DNA from: Kineosporia mesophila
Lineage (GTDB): Bacteria; Actinomycetota; Actinomycetes; Actinomycetales; Kineosporiaceae
Length of the DNA stretch: 64,000 nt
Assembly (NCBI RefSeq): GCF_021129235.1
Contig: NZ_JAJOMA010000017.1
Location: 1-64,000, forward strand
Direction: 5' to 3'
Shown here: piece by piece, positions 42,328 to 51,398 of the stretch
Position numbering within the stretch: the stretch's first letter is position 1
How the letters are laid out: each line of letters starts with the position of its first letter
Position numbers and translations under genes: made by a program
The notes under the pieces: model-generated
Seen by the model: only the letters and a program-made list of their open reading frames with translations
Database searches by the model: none
What the model was told of the DNA's origin: nothing

Positions 42328-43209
42328 TCAGATCGCCCGCAAGCGGGGGACGACGTTCTCGACCAGGCCGGTGGCCCAGGGAACCGGGTTCTCGTACGGC
42401 GGGGGCGTCAGGGCAACCAGGCTGATGCCCAGCGCCTTGAACTCCTCCATCTGGGACAGGAACGTGTCCACGTCCCCCAGGACCTCGCCGCGGAAGAGCA
42501 TCGTCTTCTCGATCGCGTCGTAGTCGGTGCCCAGGCGCTCGCAGTGCCCGCGCAGCACCTCGAGCTTGTGCCGGATGGTCTCCAGGCCCTCGGCGCCCGG
42601 CGCCGCGAACAGGTTGCAGGCCTGCCCGTACTCCGCGACCAGCCGCAGGGTCTTCTGCTCCCCGCCGCCACCGATCATCACCGGAACGCTTCCCCGGCGC
42701 GGCTGCGGAAGGTTGATCGTCTCCTCGAGCTGGTAGTGCCGGCCGTGGTAGGCGCCGTCGTTGTCCGACCACATCTGCCGGCAGATCTGCAGCGTCTCCT
42801 CCAGCCGCTCGAACCGCTCGGCGGTGGACGGGAACGGCACGCCCAGACCGGCGTGCTCCCGGTCGTACCAGGCCGCCCCCAGACCGAGCATCGCGCGCTC
42901 GCGCGAGAGGACGTCCACCGTCGAGACGATCTTGGCCAGCAGACCCGGGTGCCGGTAGGTCACCCCGGTGACCAGCAGGCTCAACCGGACGTTCCTGGTG
43001 ACGCCGGCCAGGTAGCCCAGCGAGGTGTACCCCTCCAGCATCGGCTCGAAGGGCCCGCCCGCGTGGAGCATCTGGAACCAGTGGTCCATCACTGTCAGCA
43101 GACTCACGCCACCCTGGTCGGCGACCAGCGCCGTCTCGGTGAAGCGGTCGGTCAGGGTCGTCTCCCACTCGGGGTGGGTGAACGTGAAGTAGTGAATGCC
43201 GAGATCCAT
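42328..43209 (-). CDS. F420-dependent LLM-class oxidoreductase
   Basis: 293 residues from ATG 43209 (GAGGG six bases upstream). Luciferase-like TIM barrel: DLGIHYFTFTHPEWETTLTDRF, LTVMDHWFQML, RLSLLVTGVTYRHPGLLAKIVSTVDVLSRERAMLGLGAAWYDREHAGLGVPFP, VPVMIGGGGEQKTLRLVAEY. The TVMDHW and LGAAWY..E segments are those of F420 rather than FMN users. Catalyses hydride transfer to or from an unknown substrate. Confidence 0.85.
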   Translation of the reverse strand: MDLGIHYFTFTHPEWETTLTDRFTETALVADQGGVSLLTVMDHWFQMLHAGGPFEPMLEGYTSLGYLAGVTRNVRLSLLVTGVTYRHPGLLAKIVSTVDVLSRERAMLGLGAAWYDREHAGLGVPFPSTAERFERLEETLQICRQMWSDNDGAYHGRHYQLEETINLPQPRRGSVPVMIGGGGEQKTLRLVAEYGQACNLFAAPGAEGLETIRHKLEVLRGHCERLGTDYDAIEKTMLFRGEVLGDVDTFLSQMEEFKALGISLVALTPPPYENPVPWATGLVENVVPRLRAI

Positions 43210-43361
43210 GAAAAGCCCTCTTCCTTGCCACCACGGTTGTGCCACCGGCCGTACCCGGCCGATCAGGACGGTCACCACCCTAACCGCAGAAACGGAGGAT
43301 CATCCGGATTTGCCGCTCACCGACATCTCCTGGTCACCGTGTCGGGCCGGCGTTACGGTTT

Positions 43362-43375
43362 TCGAACCGGTTCGA
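43362..43375. promoter_or_regulatory. LacI-type operator
   Basis: TCGAACCGGTTCGA is a 14-bp perfect palindrome with a central CG, the form bound by LacI-family dimers, 11 bp before the LacI gene start at 43386. Fits autoregulation and possibly control of the downstream glycosidase. Confidence 0.6.
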
Positions 43376-43385
43376 CGGAGAAAAG

Positions 43386-44399
43386 GTGCGCATGGGTCCG
43401 ACCATTGCCGATGTGGCCCGGGTCGCGGGGGTCTCCCGCAGCACGGTCTCGTACGCCTTGTCCGGCAAGCGCAGCATCTCCGGGGAGACCCGGCAGCGGA
43501 TCTTCGACGCCATCCGGGATCTGGGGTTCACGGCCAACGCCGGCGCCCGGGCCCTGGCCACCCGGCGCACGATGGTGCTCGGCCTGCTGATGCAGTTCGA
43601 ACCGGACGAGTTCGCCCCGGCCATGCTCCAGTACGTCATGGCCGTCACCGAGACCGCCCGCCGGAAGGGCTACGACATCCTGCTGGTGACCGACCACGAC
43701 GGGCCGGCCGCGCTCCGGCGGATCACCGACTCCGGCATGGTCGACGGGGTGGTGCTGCTCGACGTGCTGCACGACGACCCCCGGCTGCCGGTCCTGCGGG
43801 AGGCCCACCGGCCCGCGGCAACGGTCGGGCTGCCCGCGGACACCGAGGGGCTGGACGTCTACGACCTCGACTTCGGCGCGGCCGCCCGCCAGATCGTCGA
43901 CCACCTGCGCGATCTCGGTCATCCGGAGATCGTCCTGATCACCCCGCCCCGGCCGGTGTTCTCCCGGGGCGGCGCCTACAGCTGGCGTTTTCGCGACGCG
44001 GCGGTGGAGCAGGCGGCCCGGCGCGGCGTGCGGCTGACGGCCCACTACGGCGAGGCCGACCCGTCCCGGATCCCCGCCACCGTCGGCGCCGTTCTGGATG
44101 CCCACCCTCAGGCCACCGCCCTGATCGTGCACAACGACGCGACGGCGGCCATGCTCCCCGCGGTGCTCGGGGCCCGCGGGGTCGCGGTCCCCGGTGACCT
44201 GTCCGTGATCAGCCTCTACTCGGCGGATTTCGCCCGGACGTTCTCCCTGCCCTACACCTTCGTCGAGTCCGCTCCCGGCCTCCTCGGCCGGTCGGCGGTC
44301 GAGGCACTGGTGCACCGCCTCGATCACCCCGGTGGGCCGGACCGACCGGTCACCCGGCTCGTCGCCCCGCACCTGATCGACCGGGGATCCACCCGCTGA
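43386..44399 (+). CDS. LacI-family transcriptional regulator
   Basis: 337 residues from GTG 43386 (GGAG five bases upstream). HTH plus hinge helix: TIADVARVAGVSRSTVSYALSGKRSISGETRQRIFDAIRDLGFTANAGARALATRRT, then the periplasmic-binding-like sugar domain. Probably senses a mono- or oligosaccharide released by the secreted glycosidase encoded next, 61 bp downstream, and binds the palindrome just upstream of its own start. Confidence 0.9.
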   Translation: MRMGPTIADVARVAGVSRSTVSYALSGKRSISGETRQRIFDAIRDLGFTANAGARALATRRTMVLGLLMQFEPDEFAPAMLQYVMAVTETARRKGYDILLVTDHDGPAALRRITDSGMVDGVVLLDVLHDDPRLPVLREAHRPAATVGLPADTEGLDVYDLDFGAAARQIVDHLRDLGHPEIVLITPPRPVFSRGGAYSWRFRDAAVEQAARRGVRLTAHYGEADPSRIPATVGAVLDAHPQATALIVHNDATAAMLPAVLGARGVAVPGDLSVISLYSADFARTFSLPYTFVESAPGLLGRSAVEALVHRLDHPGGPDRPVTRLVAPHLIDRGSTR

Positions 44400-44459
44400 C
44401 CCCGGCGCTCCCTTCGACGCACCCAAGTTCGTGTGGATCCCCCTCCTGAAGGAGTTCCC

Positions 44460-45833
44460 ATGCCGAAAAAAGCTGCTCCGCGAAGGCGTCCGTTGCTCTT
44501 CGTCGTTCTCGTCCTGATCGCCGGCCTGTTCGCGGTGATCCGCCCGGCCGGGCCGGCCGCGGCCGCCGTCGACGGGATGACCGTCGACATGTCCACCTAC
44601 GGTGGCACTCCCACCTACCGGGCCAGCGGCTTCATCTACGGCCTGTCGCAGAACGGGACCACGCCGGCCCAGAGCCTCCAGAGCCAGATCAAAGTGACTG
44701 AACTACGGGCCGGCGGTTCGCAGATCGGCTGCCCCAACGGCGGTTACGTCAACGGGGCCTACACCGCCCGCTGGACCACCGAGAAGGCCTACTACGCCCG
44801 GGCCAAGGCTCTGGGGGCACACTTCGAGATGATCCTGGCCGGGCTGTGGGGCGCGGACGGCGTCTGCACCGTTCCGCGCTGGCCCGGCAACGGCGGCAGC
44901 TGGACCGAGTACAACGCCTTCTTCGACCAGGTCGTCGCCGACGTCAAGGCGGCGGGCATGACCGGGTCGGACGTGCGCTGGGACCTGTGGAACGAGCCGA
45001 ACATCTTCTTCTGGGGCGCCACCCAGGCCCAGTACCTGGAGATGGTCAAACGCGGCACCCAGCGCATCCGGGCCGCCCTGCCGAACGCGGTGATCGAGGG
45101 CCCGAGCTGCGCCTGCAACCCCACGGACGCGTGGTTCACCACCTACCTGGACTACGTCAAGGCCAATAACGTAGTTCCCAACATCCTCAGCTGGCATGCC
45201 CTTCCCGGCGACCCCGCTGTGGACGCCGCCAATGCCCGCACCGCTCTCAGCACCCGTGGCCTGACCGTCTCCGGTCTGGACGTCAACGAGTACGGCGCCT
45301 ACGGGGCAGAGCAGCAGCCGGGCCCCTCGGCCTGGTACATCGCGCGCCTGGAACGGGGCAACGTCGACGGCGCCCGCGCGAACTGGGGCATGGTCGGCCA
45401 GACCCCCTCACTCTACGACACGATGGGCTGGCTGGTCACGGCCGGCGCCAACCAGCCGATGGGCCAGTGGTGGGTCTACCGGCGCTACGCCGAGCAGACC
45501 GGGCAGCGCACCCGGATCACCCCCGGAGCCTCGGACGCTCACGACGGCACCGTGTTCCAGAACTCCAGCACCCACACCACGATCGGCGTCTACGGGGCGA
45601 CCCCCTCGGCCGCCACCGGCTCGGTGGGGGTGACCTACGCCAACATCCCGTCCTGGCAGCAGACGAACAGCACCGTTCACGTCAAGGTGGAGAGGATGCC
45701 GTCGACGAACGCCGCCGTCTCCGCCCCCACCGTGGTGTCCGACGCCCGGGTGAGCGTCACCGGTAATGCCGTCACGGTCAATCTCGACTGGACGAACAAC
45801 CTCGACGCCTACGTGGTCACCCTGACCGCCTGA
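44460..45833 (+). CDS. Secreted glycoside hydrolase (clan A, GH39-like)
   Basis: 457 residues from ATG 44460 (AGGAG five bases upstream). Signal peptide KKAAPRRRPLLFVVLVLIAGLFAVIRPAGPAAA. TIM-barrel clan-A signatures: acid/base glutamate in DLWNEPNIFFWG and nucleophile glutamate in GLDVNEYGAYG. C-terminal beta-sandwich from about 350. Resembles secreted xylosidase/endoglycosidase-like proteins; family assignment between GH39 and relatives is uncertain, as is the substrate. Preceded by a LacI regulator, which probably makes it sugar-inducible. Confidence 0.8.
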   Translation: MPKKAAPRRRPLLFVVLVLIAGLFAVIRPAGPAAAAVDGMTVDMSTYGGTPTYRASGFIYGLSQNGTTPAQSLQSQIKVTELRAGGSQIGCPNGGYVNGAYTARWTTEKAYYARAKALGAHFEMILAGLWGADGVCTVPRWPGNGGSWTEYNAFFDQVVADVKAAGMTGSDVRWDLWNEPNIFFWGATQAQYLEMVKRGTQRIRAALPNAVIEGPSCACNPTDAWFTTYLDYVKANNVVPNILSWHALPGDPAVDAANARTALSTRGLTVSGLDVNEYGAYGAEQQPGPSAWYIARLERGNVDGARANWGMVGQTPSLYDTMGWLVTAGANQPMGQWWVYRRYAEQTGQRTRITPGASDAHDGTVFQNSSTHTTIGVYGATPSAATGSVGVTYANIPSWQQTNSTVHVKVERMPSTNAAVSAPTVVSDARVSVTGNAVTVNLDWTNNLDAYVVTLTA

Positions 45834-45847
45834 CCGCCTGACCGCCG

Positions 45848-45885
45848 TTTCCCGGCGCGGTTCCTCACCGGACCGCGTCGGGAAA
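45848..45885. terminator. Bidirectional terminator hairpin
   Basis: TTTCCCGGCGCGGT (45848-45861) pairs with ACCGCGTCGGGAAA (45872-45885), 14 positions with one G-U, around a 10-base loop. It starts 15 bp after the glycosidase stop and ends 13 bp before the convergent aldo/keto reductase stop. Confidence 0.7.
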
Positions 45886-45898
45886 TCCGGGGCCCGGT

Positions 45899-46915
45899 TC
45901 AGCGACGACGCGCCTGCGGGGTGAGTTCGGCTGCACCGTAGCTGTTGTCGTCGGGATTCAGGGTCACGCCGGGGGCCACCAGCTCGTCGATCCGGTCGAG
46001 CACGGCCTCGCTGAGCGTGATGCCGGCCGCCGGGAGCTGCGACTCCAGCTGCTCCATGGTCCGCGGGCCGATGATCGCCGACGTCACGCCCGGGTGGTTG
46101 ATCGCGAAGGCCAGGGCCAGCTCGATCAGGGTGATGCCCTCCTTCTCGGCCAGCAGGGCGAGTTCCTCGACGACGTCGAGCTTGCGCTGGTTGGCCGGGC
46201 TGGACATGTCGAACCGGGCGCTCGGGCGGGCGGCCGAGGTCGGCCGGCCGGCCGCGTCCTTACGCCAGCGGCCGGACAGCCAGCCCCCGGACAGCGGGCT
46301 GTAGACCAGGGTGCCCATGCCGTGCCGCAGGGTGGTCGGCAGGACATCCTCCTCGATCCCGCGCACCAGGATCGAGTACGGCGGCTGCTCACTGACGAAC
46401 CGCTCCAGATGTCGCTCCCGCGAGGCCCACTGAGCCTCCACGATCTGCGCACCGGAGTACGAGGAGGACCCGATGTAGCGGACCTTGCCCTGCCGCACCA
46501 GGTCGGTCAGGGCCCCCAGGGTCTCCTCGACGTCCATCACCGCACTGGGGCGGTGCACCTGGTACAGGTCGATGTAGTCGGTCCCCAGCCGGCGCAGGGA
46601 GTTCTCGACCTCCTGCACGATCCACTTGCGCGACCCGCCGGCGTGATTGGGCGCCTCGTCCATCGGCATGAAGAACTTCGTCGCCAGGACGATCTGGTCG
46701 CGACGGCCCTTCAGGGCCTTCCCGACGATCTCCTCCGACACCCCTCCGGAGTACACGTCGGCCGTGTCGACGAAATTGACGCCGGCGTCCAGGGCCCGGT
46801 GAATGATCCGGATCGAGTCGTCGTGGTCGTCGTTGCCCCAGGGGCCGAACATCATCGTGCCCAGGCACAGCGGGCTGACGGACAACCCGGTGCGCCCCAG
46901 AAGGCGGTATTCCAT
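45899..46915 (-). CDS. Aldo/keto reductase
   Basis: 338 residues from ATG 46915 (AAAGGAA upstream). Catalytic tetrad visible: D and Y in FVDTADVYSGG, K in VLATKFF, H in LYQVHRPS; NADPH-binding C-terminus IIGPRTMEQLESQL. Member of the YajO/PdxI-like (Tas) group that reduces aldehydes and ketones in the cytosol. Immediately downstream of the DHA2 exporter gene (25 bp), so likely co-transcribed with it. Confidence 0.92.
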   Translation of the reverse strand: MEYRLLGRTGLSVSPLCLGTMMFGPWGNDDHDDSIRIIHRALDAGVNFVDTADVYSGGVSEEIVGKALKGRRDQIVLATKFFMPMDEAPNHAGGSRKWIVQEVENSLRRLGTDYIDLYQVHRPSAVMDVEETLGALTDLVRQGKVRYIGSSSYSGAQIVEAQWASRERHLERFVSEQPPYSILVRGIEEDVLPTTLRHGMGTLVYSPLSGGWLSGRWRKDAAGRPTSAARPSARFDMSSPANQRKLDVVEELALLAEKEGITLIELALAFAINHPGVTSAIIGPRTMEQLESQLPAAGITLSEAVLDRIDELVAPGVTLNPDDNSYGAAELTPQARRR

Positions 46916-46940
46916 GATCTTCCTTTCGTGGAGGCAGATA

Positions 46941-48365
46941 TCAGTCACGCGCGGGCAGCAGAACCACCAGCACGATCAGCAGGGCCAGGGCCAGCATCAC
47001 GCTGCTGCCGGTGATCGCATCATGGAACTGGGCGGCCACGGCCCCGGGCGAGGTGCTGCCGGACCCGGCACGCGTCGAGATAGCCACCAGTACAGCCAGT
47101 CCCAGGGCCATGCCGAGCTGGTGGGCGGTGTTGAGCAGACCGGAGGCGGCCCCGGCGTCGGATTGCCGTACCCCGGCGATCCCGGAGCTGGTCAGGGGAG
47201 CGAACACCAGCCCCTGGCCGGCGCCCACCAGCACCATCGGCAGGGCGACGGCGGTCACGTAGGCGCCGCCGACCCCGGCCTGGCCCAGCCAGAACATCCC
47301 AGCCAGGGTCAGGGCGGTGCCGCCGGTCAGCAGCACGGCCCCCGGGATGCGGGCACCCAGGCGCGGCGCGGCCATGGCCACCCCGAAGTTCACCATCGTC
47401 ATCGGCAGGAAACCCAGCCCGGCCTGCAACGGGGTGAATCCGTACGAGTTCTGCAGGAACTGGGTGGTGAAGAAGAAAAAGCCCATCATGGCGCCCAGAT
47501 AGAGCAACCGCACCCCGTAGGCCCCGCTGCGCTCCCGGCTGCGGAACAGCCGCAGCGGCATGATCGGCTGCTCGGCCCGGCCCTCATGAAGCACCAGGAC
47601 GATCAGGAGGACGATTCCCGCGGCCAGCGAGCCCAGGACCCGCGACGAACCCCAGCCCGCGGCGGAGGACTCGATGAAGCCGAACACCAGGGCCCCGATT
47701 CCCGCGGTCGCGCAGATGGCGCCGATCAGGTCGAATCGCCCGTCCCGGCGCGGAGTCTCGGTGAGCACGCGACGGGTGGCGACGATCATGACCAGGGCGA
47801 TCGGCACGTTCACCAGGAAGGCCGCCCGCCAGGAGATCCACTCGGTGAGGGCGCCACCCACGAGCATGCCCAGGCTCGCCCCGATCCCGGCCGTGGCCGC
47901 GTAGGCGGCGACCGCGCGGCGGCGGGCCTCGCCCTCGAAGTAGACGGTGATCAGCGCCAGGGAGGTCGGGGCCACCACCGCGGCGCCGATGCCCTGCACC
48001 GCGCGCCCGGCGATCATCCACCAGCCGGTCTGGGCCAGCCCGATGAACAGGGAGGCCAGGCCGAACACGGCCAGGCCGGCCACGAACAGGCGCACCCGGC
48101 CGACGAGATCCCCGGCCCGGGCCCCGAGCAGCAGCAGACCCCCGAAGACCAGGGTGTAGCCGTCCTGCACCCACGACAGCGACGCCGGGGACAGATCCAG
48201 ACTGTCGCGGATGGTGGGCAGCCCGGTGAAGATGACCGAGTTGTCCATCAGGATCATGAAGTAGCTGACCAGGATGACGGCCAGGACCGCCCCCGACCGG
48301 GCGGGAGTTCCCGTTCCGGCCGCCGGGGTGGTCACGGCCGGCGCGGGAGGTGCTGTATCTCGCAT
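46941..48365 (-). CDS. MFS transporter, DHA2 (EmrB/QacA) family
   Basis: 474 residues, about 14 membrane helices. Begins GAVLAVILVSYFMILMDNSVIFTGLPTIRDSL with the DHA2 motif D1-type LMDNSVIFTGLP, motif A ARAGDLVGRVRLFVAG and motif C AATAGIGASLGMLVGGALTEWISWRAAFLVNVP. Proton-coupled multidrug or metabolite efflux. Faces the zinc alcohol dehydrogenase operon across a 225-bp region holding a 19-bp inverted repeat. Confidence 0.92.
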   Translation of the reverse strand: MRDTAPPAPAVTTPAAGTGTPARSGAVLAVILVSYFMILMDNSVIFTGLPTIRDSLDLSPASLSWVQDGYTLVFGGLLLLGARAGDLVGRVRLFVAGLAVFGLASLFIGLAQTGWWMIAGRAVQGIGAAVVAPTSLALITVYFEGEARRRAVAAYAATAGIGASLGMLVGGALTEWISWRAAFLVNVPIALVMIVATRRVLTETPRRDGRFDLIGAICATAGIGALVFGFIESSAAGWGSSRVLGSLAAGIVLLIVLVLHEGRAEQPIMPLRLFRSRERSGAYGVRLLYLGAMMGFFFFTTQFLQNSYGFTPLQAGLGFLPMTMVNFGVAMAAPRLGARIPGAVLLTGGTALTLAGMFWLGQAGVGGAYVTAVALPMVLVGAGQGLVFAPLTSSGIAGVRQSDAGAASGLLNTAHQLGMALGLAVLVAISTRAGSGSTSPGAVAAQFHDAITGSSVMLALALLIVLVVLLPARD

Positions 48366-48415
48366 GCCACCAGTGAACGGGCCCGGCCGTGACCTGGGGA
48401 GATCCTGTCGTGGCC

Positions 48416-48484
48416 GGTACTGGCATTACCTCCCTGGAGATCCGGCCGGCGGGCTGATCCGTCCGGGGAGGTAATGCCAGTACC
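48416..48484. promoter_or_regulatory. 19-bp inverted repeat in divergent promoter region (MmyB-type motif)
   Basis: GGTACTGGCATTACCTCCC (48416-48434) recurs as its exact reverse complement at 48466-48484, with a 31-bp spacer. Each arm points outward to one divergent promoter (DHA2 exporter and ADH). The same motif, with few changes, lies at 56997 and 63028 just upstream of XRE-family genes, so an MmyB-type regulator probably controls this pair of operons from elsewhere. Confidence 0.65.
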
Positions 48485-48590
48485 TGGCCCAGCAGGATCT
48501 CCCTCTCCGCTGCGGTATCCCCTTTCCTGGGTGAGGAGGCAGCGGATGTCCGGCCTCCACTCAAAGCCCCTTCGGAAGGAACCACCACAG

Positions 48591-49628
48591 GTGCGAGCCA
48601 CATTCATGTACGGCGCCGGTGACGTCCGTGTCGAGCAGACAGCCGACGCCGTCATCCGGCAGCCGACCGACGCCGTCGTGCGGATCGTCCGTTCCTGCGT
48701 GTGCGGGTCGGACCTGCACCCCTTCGGCAGCATGCCCGCGGGCACCGACGGCGCCGCCATGGGCCACGAGTTCATCGGCGTCGTGGAGGAGATCGGTTCC
48801 GCCGTCACGAACCTGGTCCGGGGTGACTTCGTCATCTCCCCCTTCGCCTACTGCGACAACACCTGCGACATCTGCAAGGACGGCTTCCAGACCGCCTGCG
48901 TCAACGGCGGCTGGTACGGCCTCGGCGACGTCGGTGGCGCCCAGGCCGAGGCCGTGCGCGTCCCACAGGCTTCCGGCACCCTGGTCAAGGTCCCGGCCGG
49001 GGTCGACGAGGCGCTCTACCCGTCGCTGCTGGCCCTGTCCGACGTCTACCTCACCGGCTACCACGCCGCGTTCATGGGCAAGGTCCAGCCCGGCAGGACC
49101 GTCACGGTCATCGGTGACGGCGCGGTCGGCCTGTCGGCGGTGCTGTCGGCCCGGCAGATGGGCGCGGAGCACATCATCCTGATGGGCCGTCACACCGACC
49201 GCACCGACCTCGGCCGGACGTTCGGCGCCACCCACGTCGTCGCCGAGCGTGGCGAGGAGGGCGTGGCCCAGGTCATGGAACTGACCGGTGGTCAGGGCTC
49301 GCACATCGTCCTGGAGGCCGTCGGCCACCTGCCGGCCTACGAGCAGGCCTACGGCATCGTTCGCGCCGGTGGCGTGATCAGCCGGGTCGGCGTGCCCCAG
49401 TACGAGGACGCACCGGTGGGTTTCGGCTCGCTCTTCGGCAAGAACGTCACCCTCAACGGCGGCCCCGCCCCGGTCCGCGCCTACATCGAGGAGGTCCTTC
49501 CCGACGTCCTCGAAGGGCGCATCGACCCGGGCCAGGTCTTCGACCGCACGCTCACCCTAGACGAGGTCCCCGCCGCCTACCGGGCCATGGCCGACCGCGA
49601 CGCACTCAAGGTGCAGCTGATCCCCTGA
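48591..49628 (+). CDS. Zinc-dependent alcohol dehydrogenase (MDR)
   Basis: 345 residues from GTG 48591. Catalytic zinc ligands C38 (CVCGSD), H59 and E60 (MGHEF); structural zinc cysteines in CDNTCDICKDGFQTAC; NAD(P) site VTVIGDGAVGLSAVL. Related to actinobacterial ADHs of the threonine/sorbitol dehydrogenase-like MDR group. First gene of an ADH-CMD-cupin operon often seen together in actinobacteria. Reading frame extends upstream but runs into the inverted repeat, so 48591 is preferred. Confidence 0.92.
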   Translation: MRATFMYGAGDVRVEQTADAVIRQPTDAVVRIVRSCVCGSDLHPFGSMPAGTDGAAMGHEFIGVVEEIGSAVTNLVRGDFVISPFAYCDNTCDICKDGFQTACVNGGWYGLGDVGGAQAEAVRVPQASGTLVKVPAGVDEALYPSLLALSDVYLTGYHAAFMGKVQPGRTVTVIGDGAVGLSAVLSARQMGAEHIILMGRHTDRTDLGRTFGATHVVAERGEEGVAQVMELTGGQGSHIVLEAVGHLPAYEQAYGIVRAGGVISRVGVPQYEDAPVGFGSLFGKNVTLNGGPAPVRAYIEEVLPDVLEGRIDPGQVFDRTLTLDEVPAAYRAMADRDALKVQLIP

Positions 49629-49646
49629 TCGAAAGGCAACATCATC

Positions 49647-50399
49647 ATGACGCCGGGCGACACCGACGCACTCTTCCCCGGGCCGATGTCCGGTCTGAGC
49701 ACCACCGACCCCGAACTCGTGGATTACTTCGGTCATTTCGCGTTCGACGAGGTACTGCGGTCCGGGGAGCTGGACCCGCACACCCGCCTGATCGTGCAGC
49801 TGTCCGCCCTGATCGGGAGCGGGTCCCTGCGGGAGTTCCGGGTGCTCCTGGGTGGTGCACTCACGAGCGGGGTCACCCCGGTGCAGGTCAAGGAGATCGT
49901 TTACCAGTCGGTCGCCTACGTCGGGATGGGCCGGGCGATCGACTTCGTGCACGCCACGAACGACGTCCTGAACGACCGCGGGATCGATCTGCCCCTGCCC
50001 GGCCAGTCGACCACCACCCCGCAGACCCGCGCCGAGAAGGGCCTGGCGGTACAGAAACAGATCGTCGGGGCCGATGCTGTCGACGCGATGTACGCCAACG
50101 CCCCCGCCGACGAGCAGCACATCCAGGAACTGCTGTCGGCCAACTGCTTCGGCGACCACTACACCCGCACCGGGCTCGACCTCCAGACCCGCGAACTGGT
50201 CACCCTCGCCGTCCTGATCGGCCTGGGCGGCTGCGATCCACAGGTCAAGGGGCACGTCGTGGCCAACCTGAATGTCGGCCACGACCGGGCGCTCCTGCTC
50301 ACCGTCATCACCCAGCTGCTGCCATTCGTCGGTTACCCCCGCACGCTGAACGCCCTGCGGGCGCTCGACGACGTCGCACCGTCAGACAGGACATCATGA
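49647..50399 (+). CDS. Carboxymuconolactone decarboxylase family protein, two CMD domains
   Basis: 250 residues; CMD-type helical domains at about 35-115 (HTRLIVQLSALIGSGSLREFRVLLGGALTSGVTPVQVKEIVYQSVAYVGM) and 165-240 (QTRELVTLAVLIGLGGCDPQVKGHVVANLNVGHDRALLLTVITQLLPFVGYP). Lacks the CxxC of AhpD, so it is not a peroxidase of that type. Actual reaction unknown. Second gene of the operon, its stop overlapping the cupin start (ATGA). Confidence 0.88.
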   Translation: MTPGDTDALFPGPMSGLSTTDPELVDYFGHFAFDEVLRSGELDPHTRLIVQLSALIGSGSLREFRVLLGGALTSGVTPVQVKEIVYQSVAYVGMGRAIDFVHATNDVLNDRGIDLPLPGQSTTTPQTRAEKGLAVQKQIVGADAVDAMYANAPADEQHIQELLSANCFGDHYTRTGLDLQTRELVTLAVLIGLGGCDPQVKGHVVANLNVGHDRALLLTVITQLLPFVGYPRTLNALRALDDVAPSDRTS

Positions 50400-50797
50400 A
50401 CATCGAACCGGCCGTCCCCACGTCCAAGAACCCGCCCGAGCAGTTCGCCGGTGACGTCTGGCTCGACCCGATCGCGCTGCCGCACGAGGGCGACCAGCGG
50501 ATGATCGTGGCCACCGTCCGCTTCGCGCCCGGCGCCCGCACCGCCTGGCACTCCCACGCCCGCGGCCAGTACCTGCGCGTCACCCAGGGCGTGGCCCGGT
50601 TCGGCGGCCGCGACGGGCAGATCTTCGAGGTCCACGCCGGCCAGACCCTCTACACCCCGCCCGGCCAGGAGCACTGGCACGCCGCTGCGCCCGGCTGCTT
50701 CATGGAGCACATCGCCATGATCGAGAACGCCGACGACCCGGCCGCGACCACGCAGTGGCTCGAGCACATCACCGATGACGAGTACAACGGCGTCTGA
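50396..50797 (+). CDS. Cupin domain protein
   Basis: 133 residues, a single small cupin barrel. Metal-binding motif 1 ARTAWHSHARGQYLRVTQG and motif 2 YTPPGQEHWHAAAP are present, so it probably binds a divalent metal. Resembles the YhhW/QdtA-type proteins encoded with CMD proteins and ADHs. May be a small dioxygenase or isomerase; unproven. Last gene of the operon, convergent with bioN at four base pairs. Confidence 0.88.
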   Translation: MNIEPAVPTSKNPPEQFAGDVWLDPIALPHEGDQRMIVATVRFAPGARTAWHSHARGQYLRVTQGVARFGGRDGQIFEVHAGQTLYTPPGQEHWHAAAPGCFMEHIAMIENADDPAATTQWLEHITDDEYNGV

Positions 50798-50801
50798 GGA
50801 A

Positions 50802-51398
50802 TTACCGCACACCCCGGGCCGTCAGCGCATCGCCCAGCGCATCGGCGTGTTTGAGCGCGACGACCAGGAACGGCATCGCGAAGTGCCGCAGGCCCGGCGG
50901 GGCGCCGCGAGCACGCTGGGCCTCACGGACGTCGTGGGCCAGACGGGCGAGCACGGGCAGCATGGTGATGGTCACGATGAGCAGCAGGGCCACGCGCTGC
51001 CGGTCGACGCCGAGGTGGTCCAGCGGTTTCAGGCCGCGCTCGAGGGCGTCCAGCAGGGCGCCGACGGGGGTGGTCAGGGCGAGCAGGGCGCTGATCACCA
51101 GGGCCGCGCCCACCCGGGTGGTGTTCGCGGCCGCCGGTCCCGGTCCGAGGAACACCAGCTGCCCGGCTGCGGTGACCCCGATCGCCCAGCGCACGGCGAC
51201 CAGCTGACGGCGCAGTTCCCGCAGGCCGATCCCGGGCACCGCGTAGCAGCCGACGGCGATGGCAGCTGCTACCGCGGGGCCCGGCCAGCTCACCGGCAGC
51301 AGGCTCACCCCGAGCACGATCACTATGAGCAGCAGCGCTTTCGGGCCGGCCGCCAGCCGGTGCCAGGGGCTGTAACCGGCGCGGTAGAGGCTCAGCAC
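50802..51398 (-). CDS. bioN: Energy-coupling factor transmembrane protein BioN (EcfT)
   Basis: 198 residues, four to five membrane helices. Ends with the coupling-helix motifs of EcfT proteins: DVREAQRARGAPPG and ADALGDALTARGVR (the A-R-G signatures that dock on the ATPase). Starts inside the last codons of bioM. With BioM and BioY (54295) forms the biotin-specific ECF importer. The symbol is assigned from this context. Confidence 0.88.
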   Translation of the reverse strand: MLSLYRAGYSPWHRLAAGPKALLLIVIVLGVSLLPVSWPGPAVAAAIAVGCYAVPGIGLRELRRQLVAVRWAIGVTAAGQLVFLGPGPAAANTTRVGAALVISALLALTTPVGALLDALERGLKPLDHLGVDRQRVALLLIVTITMLPVLARLAHDVREAQRARGAPPGLRHFAMPFLVVALKHADALGDALTARGVR

